Under the pieces are notes generated by a model that worked only from the letters and a program-made list of their open reading frames with translations, did no database searches and was not told the DNA's origin. A stretch of DNA of 64,000 nt, taken from positions 124,001 through 188,000 of the forward strand of contig NZ_BDMM01000003.1 in assembly GCF_002157625.1 (NCBI RefSeq), read 5' to 3'. This document shows positions 8,394-19,773 of this stretch, piece after piece (position 1 is the stretch's first letter; each line of letters opens with the position of its first letter). The position numbers and the translations under genes are program-made. This stretch comes from Brevundimonas sp. SH203 (GTDB taxonomy: Bacteria > Pseudomonadota > Alphaproteobacteria > Caulobacterales > Caulobacteraceae).

Positions 8394-10964
8394 GTGTGGA
8401 GCCGGTTCAGCCGCGCCCTGCTGGCGGCCGCCCTTCTGCTGGGCCTGACCGCCCTGCCCGCCGTCGTTCAGGCGCAGGCGTCCCCCCGAACTCCCGGTGA
8501 TCGGCTGGTGCTGGGCCTGCCGCTTGAACCGCCGAACCTGGACCCGACCTCGGGCGCGGCCGCGGCAGTGGACGAGGTGGTTTACGCCAACGTCTTCGAG
8601 GGCCTGACCAAACTGACCCAGAACGGCGCCGTCGCGCCGCTTCTGGCCGAAAGCTGGGAGGCGTCGCCCGACGGCCTGACCTGGAGCTTCCACCTGCGGC
8701 GCGGCGTGACCTTCTCCGATGGTTCGCCCTTCGACGCCTCGGTCGCCAAGTTCAGCCTGGACCGCATCACCGCGCCCGGCTCCACCAACGCGCAGAAGGC
8801 GCTGTTCGCCCCGATCCAGCGGGTGGAGGTCGCCGATCCGGCGACCCTTCGCATCCATCTGTCGCGACCGATGGCGACCCTGCCCTATGTCCTGGCTTGG
8901 GGCGATGCGGTGATGGTGTCGCCCAAAAGCGCCGCGACCGAGGCCGTCGCCCCGGTCGGCACCGGCCCGTTCCGCCTGCAGAGCTGGCAGCGCGGCAGCC
9001 AGCTGACCCTGACGCGCCGCGACGGCTATTGGGGGACGCCGCCCCGGCTGAACACCGTCGTCTTCCGCTTCATCGGCGACCCCACCGCAGCCTTCGCCGC
9101 CGTCAGCGCCGGGGACGTGGACGCCTTCCCCAACTATCCCGCCCCCGAGAACGCCGCCCAGTTCCAGCGCGATCCGCGATTCCGCGTCGTGGTCGGCGCG
9201 TCCGAGGGCAAGGTCATCCTGGGCATCAACAACGCCAAAGCGCCCTTCAACGACGTGCGGGTGCGCCGCGCCCTGTCCTACGCCATCGACCGCGACGCCC
9301 TGATCCAGGGGGCCATGTTCGGCTTCGGCCAGCCGATCGGCAGCCACTATTCGCGTCAGGCGCCGGGCTATGTCGATCTGACCGGCCTCTATCCCCACGA
9401 TCCGGCCAGGGCGCGGCAATTGCTGGCCGAGGCGGGCTATCCGAACGGGATCGACGTGACCCTGCGCCTGCCGCCCCGCCCCTACGCCCGGCGCAGCGGC
9501 GAGGTGCTGGTCTCGCAACTGGCCCAGGCGGGCATCCGGGCCAGGATCGAGAATCTGGAATGGGCTCAGTGGCTGGATCAGGTGTTCAAGCGACATCAGT
9601 TCGACCTGACCATCGTCGAACACGTCGAGCCGATGGACTACGACATCTACGGACGGAAGGACTATTATTTCGGCTATGACAGTCCCGCCTTCGACGCCCT
9701 GCTGAAACAGGTCCAGGCCGCGCCCGACGAGGCGACGCGCACCCGCCTGCTGGGCGATCTGCAACGCCGCATCGCCGAGGACGCAGTCAACGGCTTCCTG
9801 TTCCAGTCGTCGCGCATCGGCGTGTGGAAGGCGGGTCTGAACGGCCTGTGGATCAACGCCCCCATCGCCGCCAACGACGTGACCGGCGCATCCTGGGCCG
9901 GAGCGGGCGCGGCGGGCGCGGCGACGGGGGACCGCAGCGCCGGCGGCCTGGCCTGGGGCTGGATCGGCCTGATCGCGGGGGCCGGCCTTCTGGCCTTCGT
10001 CGGCTGGCGGTTCGGCGCGGCCTGGCTGGCGAAGAAGCTGGGCGGCCACGCCCTGACCCTGCTGGCGGCGACGGTCGTGATCTTCCTGTTGCTTCAGGTC
10101 GTGCCGGGCGACCCGGCCAGCTACATGATGGGGCTGAACGCCAGCCCGGAAAGCATCGCCGCCCTGCGCCAGCAGATGGGTCTGGAGGGCTCGGGCCTCG
10201 AACGCTACTTCGCCTGGCTAGGCGATCTGCTGACCGGCCGCTTCGGGACCAGCTACACCTATCAGGTGCCGGTCGGCGGTCTGATCGCCGAGCGTCTGGC
10301 CGTCTCCGCCCCCCTGGCCCTGATGGCCACCGTTCTGTCCCTTCTGGTCGCCCTGCCCATCGGCATCGCCGCCGCCAGCCGTCGCGGCACGGCCGTCGAC
10401 ACCGGCCTGATCGGCCTGACCCAGATCGGCGTCGCCCTGCCCAATTTCTGGATCGCCATGCTGCTGATCCTGCTGTTTTCGGTGAACCTGGGCTGGTTCT
10501 CGGCCGGCGGTTTTCCGGGCTGGAGCGCCGGCTTCTGGCCCGCCTTCAAGGCCCTGATCCTGCCGGCCGTCGCCCTCGCCGCGCCTCAGGCCGCCATCCT
10601 GGCGCGGGTGCTGAGAACCGCCCTTCTGGACACGATGAACGAAGACTATGTCCGCACCGCCCGCGCCAAGGGTCTCAGCGTCAATCAGGCCCTGTGGCGG
10701 CACGCCCTCAGGAACGCCTGGATTCCGGTCCTGACCATCCTGGGCCTTCAGTTCCCCTTCCTTCTGGCCGGCGGCATCATCATCGAGAACGTCTTCTCCC
10801 TGCCCGGCCTGGGTCGTCTGGTCTTCCAGGCCATCACCCAGCGCGACCTGATCGTGGTGCAGAGCGTGGTGGTGGTGCTGGTCTTCGCCGTAGTCCTGGT
10901 CAGCTTCCTGATCGACCTGGCCTATCTGTTCGCCGATCCGCGTCTGAGGGGGCGTCGCGCATGA
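8394..10964 (+). CDS. Dpp/Opp-type ABC transporter: substrate-binding protein fused to permease
   Basis: 856 residues from GTG 8394, which is preceded at 8 bases by an uninterrupted GGGGGGAGG and begins a signal peptide ending VVQA. Residues about 30-500 are an SBP_bac_5 binding protein (LEPPNLDPTSG, WEASPDGLTWSFHLRRGVTFSDGSPF, GTGPFRL). A Gly/Ala linker follows, then an extra membrane helix (about 519-540), then a complete DppB-type permease (VVPGDPA near 569, EAA loop RTARAKGLSVNQALWRHALRNAW near 753-775). The frame is open throughout, so this is one gene. With the signal removed, the extra helix lets the binding domain stay outside and puts the permease N-terminus inside, so the topology is consistent. 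The stop overlaps the next permease gene. Confidence 0.9.
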   Translation: MWSRFSRALLAAALLLGLTALPAVVQAQASPRTPGDRLVLGLPLEPPNLDPTSGAAAAVDEVVYANVFEGLTKLTQNGAVAPLLAESWEASPDGLTWSFHLRRGVTFSDGSPFDASVAKFSLDRITAPGSTNAQKALFAPIQRVEVADPATLRIHLSRPMATLPYVLAWGDAVMVSPKSAATEAVAPVGTGPFRLQSWQRGSQLTLTRRDGYWGTPPRLNTVVFRFIGDPTAAFAAVSAGDVDAFPNYPAPENAAQFQRDPRFRVVVGASEGKVILGINNAKAPFNDVRVRRALSYAIDRDALIQGAMFGFGQPIGSHYSRQAPGYVDLTGLYPHDPARARQLLAEAGYPNGIDVTLRLPPRPYARRSGEVLVSQLAQAGIRARIENLEWAQWLDQVFKRHQFDLTIVEHVEPMDYDIYGRKDYYFGYDSPAFDALLKQVQAAPDEATRTRLLGDLQRRIAEDAVNGFLFQSSRIGVWKAGLNGLWINAPIAANDVTGASWAGAGAAGAATGDRSAGGLAWGWIGLIAGAGLLAFVGWRFGAAWLAKKLGGHALTLLAATVVIFLLLQVVPGDPASYMMGLNASPESIAALRQQMGLEGSGLERYFAWLGDLLTGRFGTSYTYQVPVGGLIAERLAVSAPLALMATVLSLLVALPIGIAAASRRGTAVDTGLIGLTQIGVALPNFWIAMLLILLFSVNLGWFSAGGFPGWSAGFWPAFKALILPAVALAAPQAAILARVLRTALLDTMNEDYVRTARAKGLSVNQALWRHALRNAWIPVLTILGLQFPFLLAGGIIIENVFSLPGLGRLVFQAITQRDLIVVQSVVVVLVFAVVLVSFLIDLAYLFADPRLRGRRA

Positions 10965-11818
10965 CCGAAGCCGTCGCTCTTCCCACCTCGACACAGGCGC
11001 GCGCGCATTGGCCCCTGTCGCTGGTCGTCGGCCTTGTCCTGACGGCGGCGGTGATCGCCACCGCCCTGACCGCCCTGGTCTGGACGCCCTACGACCCGGC
11101 GGCGGTGGACATCGCCGCCAAGCTGACGGCCCCATCCGCCGCCCACTGGATGGGGACCGACCATTTCGGCCGCGACGTCCTGTCGATGATCATGGCGGGG
11201 GCGCAGAACTCCCTGATCGTGGCCCTGGTCGCGGTCGGCGTCGGCGCGAGCGTCGGCACGCCGCTGGGCCTGCTGGCGGCGGCGCGCGGCGGCTGGATCG
11301 ACGAGCTGGTGATGCGCGGCAACGACCTGATCTTCGCCTTCCCCGCCCTGTTGCTCGCGGTCATGATCACCGCCGTCATGGGGCCGGGCGCGATCAATGC
11401 GATCATCGCCATCGGCGTCTTCAACATCCCCGTCTTCACCCGCGTGGCGCGCGGCGCGGCGCAAGGCTTGTGGACCCGCGAATATGTGCTGGCCGCCCGC
11501 ACGGCCGGCAAGTCCAGGGCCCTGATCTCGGTCCAGCACATCCTGCCCAATCTGACGAGCCTGCTGATCGTCCAGGCGGCCATTCAGTTCGCCGTCGGCA
11601 TCGTCGCCGAGGCGGGCCTGTCCTATGTCGGACTGGGCGCCCAGCCGCCGGCGCCCAGCTGGGGCCGGATGCTGGCCGAGGCCCAGACCATGATCGGCTT
11701 CGCGCCCTGGCTGGCCGTCATGCCGGGCCTGGCCATCTTCGTGACCGTGCTAGGCCTCAGCCTGACCGGCGACGGCCTACGCGACCTGTTCGACCCCCGC
11801 GTCCGGCGGGAGCGTTGA
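10961..11818 (+). CDS. Peptide ABC transporter permease (DppC/OppC type)
   Basis: 285 residues, starting at ATG 10961 in an ATGA overlap with the fused gene. The N-terminal helix is followed by the family motif HWMGTDHFGRDVLSMIMAGAQNSL, then the BPD_transp_1 domain with an EAA-like cytoplasmic loop (AARTAGKSRALISVQHILPNL) and GLSYVGLGAQPPAPSWG. These are hallmarks of the second permease of dipeptide/oligopeptide/nickel importers. It would pair with the permease half of the fusion protein to form the membrane channel. Confidence 0.93.
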   Translation: MTEAVALPTSTQARAHWPLSLVVGLVLTAAVIATALTALVWTPYDPAAVDIAAKLTAPSAAHWMGTDHFGRDVLSMIMAGAQNSLIVALVAVGVGASVGTPLGLLAAARGGWIDELVMRGNDLIFAFPALLLAVMITAVMGPGAINAIIAIGVFNIPVFTRVARGAAQGLWTREYVLAARTAGKSRALISVQHILPNLTSLLIVQAAIQFAVGIVAEAGLSYVGLGAQPPAPSWGRMLAEAQTMIGFAPWLAVMPGLAIFVTVLGLSLTGDGLRDLFDPRVRRER

Positions 11819-11820
11819 CC

Positions 11821-13433
<1,613 letters not shown>

Positions 13434-13437
<4 letters not shown>

Positions 13438-14564
13438 ACCGCAGAACCGTCCTCGGCTCGGCCCTGATCGGCGCCGCCGCCTCCGCCGCCTCGGCCGCTT
13501 CGGCCAGGCAACCCGCCGCCGGATCGGCCGCCCGCGTGTCCGGCCGCACCGGCCCGCTGAACCTGATCACGGATGTCGAAGGCATCAAGATCGGCCAGGC
13601 CCACGACGCCGACGTGCGCACCGGCGTCACCCTCATCCTGGCCGAAAAGCCGGCGACGGCCGCCGTCGACGTGCGCGGCGGCGGCCCCGCCGGACGCGAG
13701 ACCGACGTGCTGCGTCCCGAGAACCTGGTGCAGGAGGTGGACGCCATCATCCTGTCGGGCGGCTCGGTCTATGGCCTCGGCTCGGCCGACAGCGTCGCCG
13801 CCTGGATGGGGATGCGCGGGCGCGGCTACGGCATGGGCGGGGCGCCGGGCGTGCCGCCCTCGCCCATCATCCCGACCGCCTGCCTCTACGACCTGGCCAA
13901 TGGCGGGAACAAGCAATGGGGGATGGAGCCGCCCTATCGCCGCCTGTCGGTCCAGGCGCTGGAAGCCGCCGGCGACCGCTTCGACCTGGGCACGGCCGGC
14001 GCGGGCTATGGCGCGGAGGCCGGGGCGCTGAAGGGCGGGATCGGCTCGGCCTCGGCGGTGATGGACTCGGGCTGGACCGTCGGCGCCGTCGTCGCGGTCA
14101 ACAGCGTCGGCTCGGTCGTGGCGCCGGGCGGCAAGACCTTCTGGGCCGCCCCCTATGAAATCGGCGACGAGTTCGGCGGCCTGGGCGCGGCCGGCCTGCA
14201 CGCCTCGGCCGAGGATTGGGGCCTGTCCAAATTCCGCCCCCGCCCGCGCGAGAACACCACCATCGCCTGCATCGCCACCGACGTCGCCCTGACGCGGGTG
14301 GAATGCCTGCGCATGGCCATCATGGCCCAGGACGGCATGGCCCGCGCCATCCGCCCCAGCCACGCCCCCTTCGACGGCGACACCCTGTTCTGCCTGTCCA
14401 CCGGCAAGAAACAGATCGACAACCCGGCTCTGCGCCAGGTCGCGGTGGCCCAGCTGGGCAACGTCGCCGCCGACGTCCTGGCCCGCGCCGTCGCCCGCGG
14501 CGTCTATCACGCCGCCAACTACCAGGGCGTCACCGGCAAGACCTGGCGGGAACTGGGGGCGTAG
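13434..14564 (+). CDS. P1 family (S58, DmpA/BapA/NylC-like) self-cleaving peptidase
   Basis: 376 residues. The N-terminus NRRTVLGSALIGAAASAASA looks like a twin-arginine or Sec-type signal, so a periplasmic place is likely. The body is the S58 fold (GGGPAGRETDVLRPE, ILSGGSVYGL, LKGGIGSASAVM). The segment RENTTIACIATDVAL matches the autoprocessing site: cleavage is predicted between Asn274 and Thr275, giving an alpha chain and a beta chain of about 102 residues with Thr275 as the N-terminal nucleophile. Known members release N-terminal D- or beta-amino acids or cut 6-aminohexanoate oligomers. It is coupled to the ABC ATPase by a four-base overlap, so hydrolysis and import act together. Which amide it prefers is not visible. 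Confidence 0.9.
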
Positions 14565-14675
14565 ATCGACTTAAGCGACTCGATTTACGCGCGTCCGGCG
14601 GGCCTCTGCGAATGTCGATTCACTCGAAGGCGTCGGATAAGGCCCCGTCGGCGCAAACAGGATTTGCGCGTCCTC

Positions 14676-16664
14676 TCATCTATCGCCTCTCAGCCGGAGT
14701 CTCCAGCTCCCTCGCCAGCCGTCCGGCACGGCGTCCGCGCTGCAGCGCACGAGGGTTCGGAATGGGCCGACTGGCGACTGGTGCACGGCGTTTGGCGCAT
14801 GGACGGCGCACGTCAGCCCATCGACTTCAAAGGCTGACACCGCGCCCGTCTCGAATGTCACGCCTGCGGCCGTGGCCTGAGCGCCAGACGAAAAGCTTGC
14901 GAACTCCAGCTCGACTTTCGAAATGCGCACGCCTTCTCGTGGGACGGCCACGTCGTGACGGGTGATTTCGCCCGGAGAGAACACATAGTCCGTCGTCATG
15001 CTCAGCCGGTCATCTCGAATCGGAGCCGTCTCGCCCATCCGATCCAGCGCCGCCAACCGATAGGTCACCCGAGCGACATCGCCCTGGGTCGTCGTTCGAA
15101 CGTCTTGGAACCAGGAAAGGGGTTGGAGCACCGTTCCGTCTGAAAGGGTGATCCGTGGGATCAGTTGAGGATATGTCTCATCCGCCGCACCCGCCAGAAC
15201 GCCCGGAGAATAGGGTATGGGGAAATAAGGGGTGTTCATATGCTGGGTCGGGCCGCCGTTGACTAAAGGCAAGCCGATCACACGTTCGCCGTCGCGATAG
15301 GTGATCAGCGCTCGATCCAACGCCCCGCGCGCAAACCAGGTCGTCGTCGAACGCGGCAAGGTCTGCAACCATTGAGCAAACCCCGGGTCCGGTGCGCGAT
15401 CCTTCCAACCGAGCCGATTCCAGATCGCATTGGTGTAGAACAACTGGTGCGAGAGGCTGATGTTTTCGCCCAGTATCCGGTGTTTGCCGCGATAGGCGTC
15501 CGTTCGGCGCCCATGATCCCACATGTTCACCGAGCCAGTGCCGCTATCCAGCCAGAAGTCAGCGTAACGCGCCGCGATCCGTGAAGAGAAGGCGTAGGCC
15601 ATGGCCTCTTCCTGATCGGTCAGCAGGTCCAACGCCGCTGCGGCGCTCAAGATTTCCAGAAAGCTCGTCTCGCCATAGACGCCGATGCTGCGTCCGTATT
15701 CGAAGCCTTCCCCGCGGCGGTTTGATCGTAGCAACACCAGGTCCACCGAACGACGCAGCCAGTCTCGGACCTCTTGAGGGGGCTGGACGCCAGTTTCGAT
15801 GAATCGTTGCGCGATCTCACCGATAAGAAGCACGCTATACCGATCGAAACGCCCCTCCCCATCGGTTTCATCGGCGAACCCAAACTCACCCGAATACTGC
15901 CGGAAGTGATCGAGCGTCTTCACCAGCAAGGCTTCGCTGGCGGTCGCATCCTCCCACCCCAGAAGGTATCGAAGTCGGGCGATGCTGAAGGCGACGCCGA
16001 AATAATTGTTCGGCAAATCGATCAGCGTCAGCTGGTCTTCACGGACGAAGGTGCGCCAGTCCAACTTCATTCGCAGACGCGCCAATACGTCCGGGGCCAC
16101 CGCCTCGTCCAGCAAGCCGGCCTGCTGAAGCTGATGGAGCGCAGACAGGTAGTAGTAGATCCCCCAGGTCTCGTTGTCGTCTTCCATCGTCAGTTCGGAC
16201 AGACGACGGAACCCTGTCAAAAGGCGGGTGCGGCGCGCATCGCCAGGCGCCGTATCCAGAACGGCCTCGGCCAGACCGATGGCGATCTTCCCGGGAAGGA
16301 ATTTATCCTTCGCCTCGAACACCTTGACGTCGTCCAGCGTCATGGCTCGTCCACTGGTCGTCAGCTGATCCAACAGGGCGGACATCTGCGGCTTCACGCG
16401 ATTATGGACGACGGCGTTCATGGCGGGAGCGTCATCGTAGAGGACGCCGCGTTCGACCTGCGCCTGCGTCGGCGCGGCGAGGCCGAGAAGCACGGCGGCG
16501 GCGGCGGCGCAAACGCCCGGTCCGCGATTTCGCGTCGAGAAATCCCCGATGAAGGCGCCCCCGGTCGAAGAAGATCCGCGCGCCCCCAGAGCGCATCGGC
16601 TCACAGCGACGTTTAGAGGAAAGCCTGCGCCTGAACGCCAAGCGTCGCGGATGCCAAAGGTCAT
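14676..16664 (-). CDS. Secreted protein of unassigned family, lyase-like architecture
   Basis: 662 residues from ATG 16664, chosen for the GGGGAGGGA seven bases upstream. The export signal seems to end near APTQA about residue 70, unusually far in, so the true start is a little uncertain. The first half is alpha-helical with repeated aromatic helix pairs (ETWGIYYYLSALHQL, YRGKHRILGENISLSHQLFYTNAIWNRLGW). The second half is strand-rich with MNTPYFPIPYSP and FSPGEITRHDVAVPREG. This resembles the toroid-plus-beta-sandwich layout of PL8/PL21-type lyases, but I recognise no named family. It is transcribed divergently from a TonB receptor across a LacI-type operator, in a locus for unsaturated uronates. 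A role in cutting or trimming a polyuronate is inferred. Confidence 0.75.
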   Translation of the reverse strand: MTFGIRDAWRSGAGFPLNVAVSRCALGARGSSSTGGAFIGDFSTRNRGPGVCAAAAAVLLGLAAPTQAQVERGVLYDDAPAMNAVVHNRVKPQMSALLDQLTTSGRAMTLDDVKVFEAKDKFLPGKIAIGLAEAVLDTAPGDARRTRLLTGFRRLSELTMEDDNETWGIYYYLSALHQLQQAGLLDEAVAPDVLARLRMKLDWRTFVREDQLTLIDLPNNYFGVAFSIARLRYLLGWEDATASEALLVKTLDHFRQYSGEFGFADETDGEGRFDRYSVLLIGEIAQRFIETGVQPPQEVRDWLRRSVDLVLLRSNRRGEGFEYGRSIGVYGETSFLEILSAAAALDLLTDQEEAMAYAFSSRIAARYADFWLDSGTGSVNMWDHGRRTDAYRGKHRILGENISLSHQLFYTNAIWNRLGWKDRAPDPGFAQWLQTLPRSTTTWFARGALDRALITYRDGERVIGLPLVNGGPTQHMNTPYFPIPYSPGVLAGAADETYPQLIPRITLSDGTVLQPLSWFQDVRTTTQGDVARVTYRLAALDRMGETAPIRDDRLSMTTDYVFSPGEITRHDVAVPREGVRISKVELEFASFSSGAQATAAGVTFETGAVSAFEVDGLTCAVHAPNAVHQSPVGPFRTLVRCSADAVPDGWRGSWRLRLRGDR

Positions 16665-16730
16665 GAAACGTCCCTCCCCAAAGACCGAAAGACCGCGCTG
16701 AGATTTTCGGCCGATTCTCATTACGCCAAT

Positions 16731-16746
16731 CTTGCCACCGGTGTCA
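16731..16746. promoter_or_regulatory. LacI-type operator, copy 1 (CTTGCCACCGGTGTCA)
   Basis: It lies between the divergent secreted lyase-like gene and the TonB receptor. It shares ACCGGTGTCA exactly with the copies at 23554 and 25505; the left half differs at a few bases. The CCGG centre is typical of LacI-family sites. Confidence 0.65.
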
Positions 16747-16823
16747 TTTCCAGTCTAGCGTCTGCGACGACACGACACCCGACGAACGGGTGCGACCTGG
16801 AAACACTCCTGCTGGGGACTCAA

Positions 16824-19715
16824 ATGTTCGATCAGAAACCGCGCCTGCGCACCATTCTCCTGGCCTCTGCGGCCCTGACCATGACCGCCGCTCCCGTCAT
16901 GGCGCAGCAGGCGGATTCGTCGCCGCAGCCAATGCCTCAGGAAGGGCAGGCGCAGATCGACGATGTCGTGGTGACCGGCCTGCGGGCGACCCAGCGCAAC
17001 TCGATCGAGTTCAAGCGCAGCGCCGCGGTCATCGTCGACGCCATCGTCAACGACGAGATCGGTTCGCTTCCCGACAACTCGGTTGGCGACACATTGGAGC
17101 GCGTTACCGGTGTCACCGCCGACCGCTTCAAGGGGAACGCCAACGAACTGTCGGTGCGCGGTCTTGGCCCGACGCTCAGCTTCTCCACCTTCAACGGTCG
17201 CGAGGTCTCGACCGCCGGACCCGACCGTTCGGTAGCCTTCCAACAGTTTCCGTCGGAACTGGTGAATGGCGTTCTGGTCTATAAGAGCCAGCAGGCCGAC
17301 TTCGTGGACGGCGGCATCGCCGGCGTGATCGAATTGCGCTCCATTCGCCCCCTGGAAGCCAAGCCTCGACTGCAGTTCGAGTACCGCGGCGTCTATCAGG
17401 AGAAGGACGCGGCGATTAACGGTCGCGACGGGCTGGGCTATCGAGCCAATGTCTCCTGGACCAACCGTTGGCTGAACACGGGCGCCGGCGATTTCGGCGT
17501 GAGCCTCGGTTATCAGCATCAGGATCAGGCGTCGCCCGAAGACTATTACATCACCAACTCCGCCTTCATTCCCTGCAGTTCGGATGCTTTGAACCCCAGC
17601 CTCGTTACGGGGACATCCGCGGCCCAGACAGCGGCGGGAGCGAGCTTCAACTGCGGCCTGCGCGGCGGCATGACCACGGCGCAGCGCGCCGGAACGACGG
17701 ACGCCCCGCTCTATTTCGCCACGACGTCACGCACGTTCCGGCAGAATGCGACGGACGAGACGCGCGACGGCTTCATGGGGGCGTTGCAGTGGCGTCCGAC
17801 CGAGCGGCTCGATTTCCTGCTGGACACGCAATACTCGAAGCGTTCCAGCCTCGAAAACCGCAACCAGTTGGCGATCACCGAGGCGGCCCGAGGGATTGAA
17901 CCGATCATCATCGGCGACGGCGGCCGTTACAGCGAAGGCGCGCTCATTTCCTATCGCGGCAACTCAAATCTGGAAATCCAGACCGAGAACCGTCTGCGCG
18001 ATGAAGAATACCGGGCGGCCGGGCTGTCGGGACGATGGAACGGCGATCGACTGCAACTGTCCGGCGATCTGTCCTACTCCGAATCTCACCGCACCGAGAC
18101 GCAGAAGGCCACGAACATGCGGTCGCCGACACGGGTGGCCTATACGTTGGACGCCTCGGCCGATGTCGTGCCCACCGTGGACTTCGGAGGGTTCGACATC
18201 ACCAATCCAGCGTCTTTCCTGACGACCACGATCGCGTCCAACACCAACTACGCCCGTTATCGCCTGGCGACCGATAGGCGGGACAAGATTGCTGCGGTCC
18301 GGTTCGACGGCGTTTACGATCTGTCGCAGACTGGGTTTTTCCGCACTCTGAACATGGGCGTTCGCTACTCGGAGCATGAGCGCAAGACCGATCTGGCCAA
18401 CAATGGCGACGTCAACACTCCTATCGCCCGCGACGGTCTGACCGCCGCTCAGCTCGTGGCCCAGGCCAACCAGAACTGCCGGGTGGCCTTCCCGGCCTCG
18501 GAGTTCATGACCGAGTCCACGACCAACGTCCGGTCTTGGGCCAGCTTCGACAACGATTGCCTGTTCCGCACCTACACGGGACGAGACACCAATCCCCTGA
18601 TGGCGGACTCGCGCGGCCCCGAAGACATCGACGTCAAGGAGACGATCGGAGCCGCCTATCTGATGACGACCTTCGGCGGGGAACTGCGCAACACGCCCTT
18701 CAGCGGCAATTTCGGCCTGCGTTATGTGAAGACGGACGTGGACTCCCGCGGCTATCGCTCGGAGGTCCTGGTGACGCCGTCGGTCGGCGGTTCGGCGGCC
18801 ACGATCACGACGGCGCCGGGCACCCTCAGCGAAGTCCGCGGCAAGGGGTCCTATGACTACTGGCTGCCCAGCGCCAATGTGAACTTCGACCTCAGTGATC
18901 GCACCCGCCTGCGGTTCGGCGTTTCGCGTTCCATCGCCCGTTCCGGGATCGAGGACTTCAATGTCGGCATCAATCCCCAGCCCGACACGACCGCCACGAC
19001 GGTCCAGGGCGTCCTGGCCAACTCCCAGACCGGCAACCCCAATCTGAAGCCGCTGGACAGCTGGAATCTGGACGCCTCGATCGAATACTACCTCAATCGG
19101 GACACCGCCTTCTCGTTCGCCATCTACCAGAAGTGGATCAAGAACGCCTCCTTCGACGCGGTACAGCCCTTTACCACGTCGATTATCGCCAACGGCGTGG
19201 AAACGACGTTCAACGCCGTCGCCCCGGCCAACGACACGGCCCAGCGTCAGTTGACCGGATTCGAAGTCACGGGCGGCACCGTCTTCAGCCAGCTTCCCGG
19301 TCTGTGGTCCGGTCTCGGCGTCAGCGGCGGCTACAACTATGCCGACGCGGATTTCGAATTCCCAGACCCGTCAACCGTCGCGCCCTATGTCGCGCCGGCC
19401 GGCCTGCGCGGCCTGTCGCGTCACAACTTCAACGCCTCGGTGTTCTGGGAAGGCTCAGGTCTTCAGCTTCGGGCCGCCTACCGTTATCGCTCGGAGTATT
19501 CGAAGCCGAACAGCAGCACGAACCGCAGCGTTCGCGGCTCGGGCATTCTGAACCTATCGGCCAACTACAACATCAACCGAAACGTCCAACTGAAGCTTCA
19601 GGCGTTGAACGTGACCAACGCCCGCGACATCATGTTCAAGCCCGGATACGACGCCGTGACGGAAGTCAGCGAGAGCAATCCTCAGTACTATTTCGGCGTT
19701 CGCTTCCGCTACTGA
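16824..19715 (+). CDS. TonB-dependent receptor, TonB-Xanth-Caul type
   Basis: 963 residues with a clear signal peptide (LASAALTMTAAPVMAQ) and the plug entry DDVVVTGLRATQRNSIEFKRSAAVIVDAIVNDEIGSLPDNSVGDTLERVTGV. That segment is the mark of the Xanthomonas/Caulobacter carbohydrate-type receptors. Plug and barrel are full length, and the C-terminus ends in FRY. Receptors of this kind carry oligosaccharides through the outer membrane. It starts downstream of LacI operator copy 1 and is followed by an alginate-lyase-family gene, so oligouronides made by the lyases are its likely cargo. Confidence 0.93.
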   Translation: MFDQKPRLRTILLASAALTMTAAPVMAQQADSSPQPMPQEGQAQIDDVVVTGLRATQRNSIEFKRSAAVIVDAIVNDEIGSLPDNSVGDTLERVTGVTADRFKGNANELSVRGLGPTLSFSTFNGREVSTAGPDRSVAFQQFPSELVNGVLVYKSQQADFVDGGIAGVIELRSIRPLEAKPRLQFEYRGVYQEKDAAINGRDGLGYRANVSWTNRWLNTGAGDFGVSLGYQHQDQASPEDYYITNSAFIPCSSDALNPSLVTGTSAAQTAAGASFNCGLRGGMTTAQRAGTTDAPLYFATTSRTFRQNATDETRDGFMGALQWRPTERLDFLLDTQYSKRSSLENRNQLAITEAARGIEPIIIGDGGRYSEGALISYRGNSNLEIQTENRLRDEEYRAAGLSGRWNGDRLQLSGDLSYSESHRTETQKATNMRSPTRVAYTLDASADVVPTVDFGGFDITNPASFLTTTIASNTNYARYRLATDRRDKIAAVRFDGVYDLSQTGFFRTLNMGVRYSEHERKTDLANNGDVNTPIARDGLTAAQLVAQANQNCRVAFPASEFMTESTTNVRSWASFDNDCLFRTYTGRDTNPLMADSRGPEDIDVKETIGAAYLMTTFGGELRNTPFSGNFGLRYVKTDVDSRGYRSEVLVTPSVGGSAATITTAPGTLSEVRGKGSYDYWLPSANVNFDLSDRTRLRFGVSRSIARSGIEDFNVGINPQPDTTATTVQGVLANSQTGNPNLKPLDSWNLDASIEYYLNRDTAFSFAIYQKWIKNASFDAVQPFTTSIIANGVETTFNAVAPANDTAQRQLTGFEVTGGTVFSQLPGLWSGLGVSGGYNYADADFEFPDPSTVAPYVAPAGLRGLSRHNFNASVFWEGSGLQLRAAYRYRSEYSKPNSSTNRSVRGSGILNLSANYNINRNVQLKLQALNVTNARDIMFKPGYDAVTEVSESNPQYYFGVRFRY

Positions 19716-19725
19716 CCGCAAACAC

Positions 19726-19756
19726 CCGGCCGTCGCCTTTTCTGGGCGACGGCCGG
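19726..19756 (+). repeat. Strong hairpin between receptor and lyase genes
   Basis: Arms of 12 bases (CCGGCCGTCGCC and its complement) around a short T-rich loop, in the 58-base gap after the receptor stop. No U-tract follows, so it is not a classical terminator. It may protect the receptor mRNA end or lower read-through into the lyase gene. Confidence 0.5.
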
Positions 19757-19773
19757 CCAGGACACTTTCCATA

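Noticed and set aside
8394..10964. Two genes joined by a sequencing error
   Set aside because: The linker and added helix are well-formed, codon use is even, and the topology works. Resequencing would be needed to exclude it fully, but the text as given shows a fusion.
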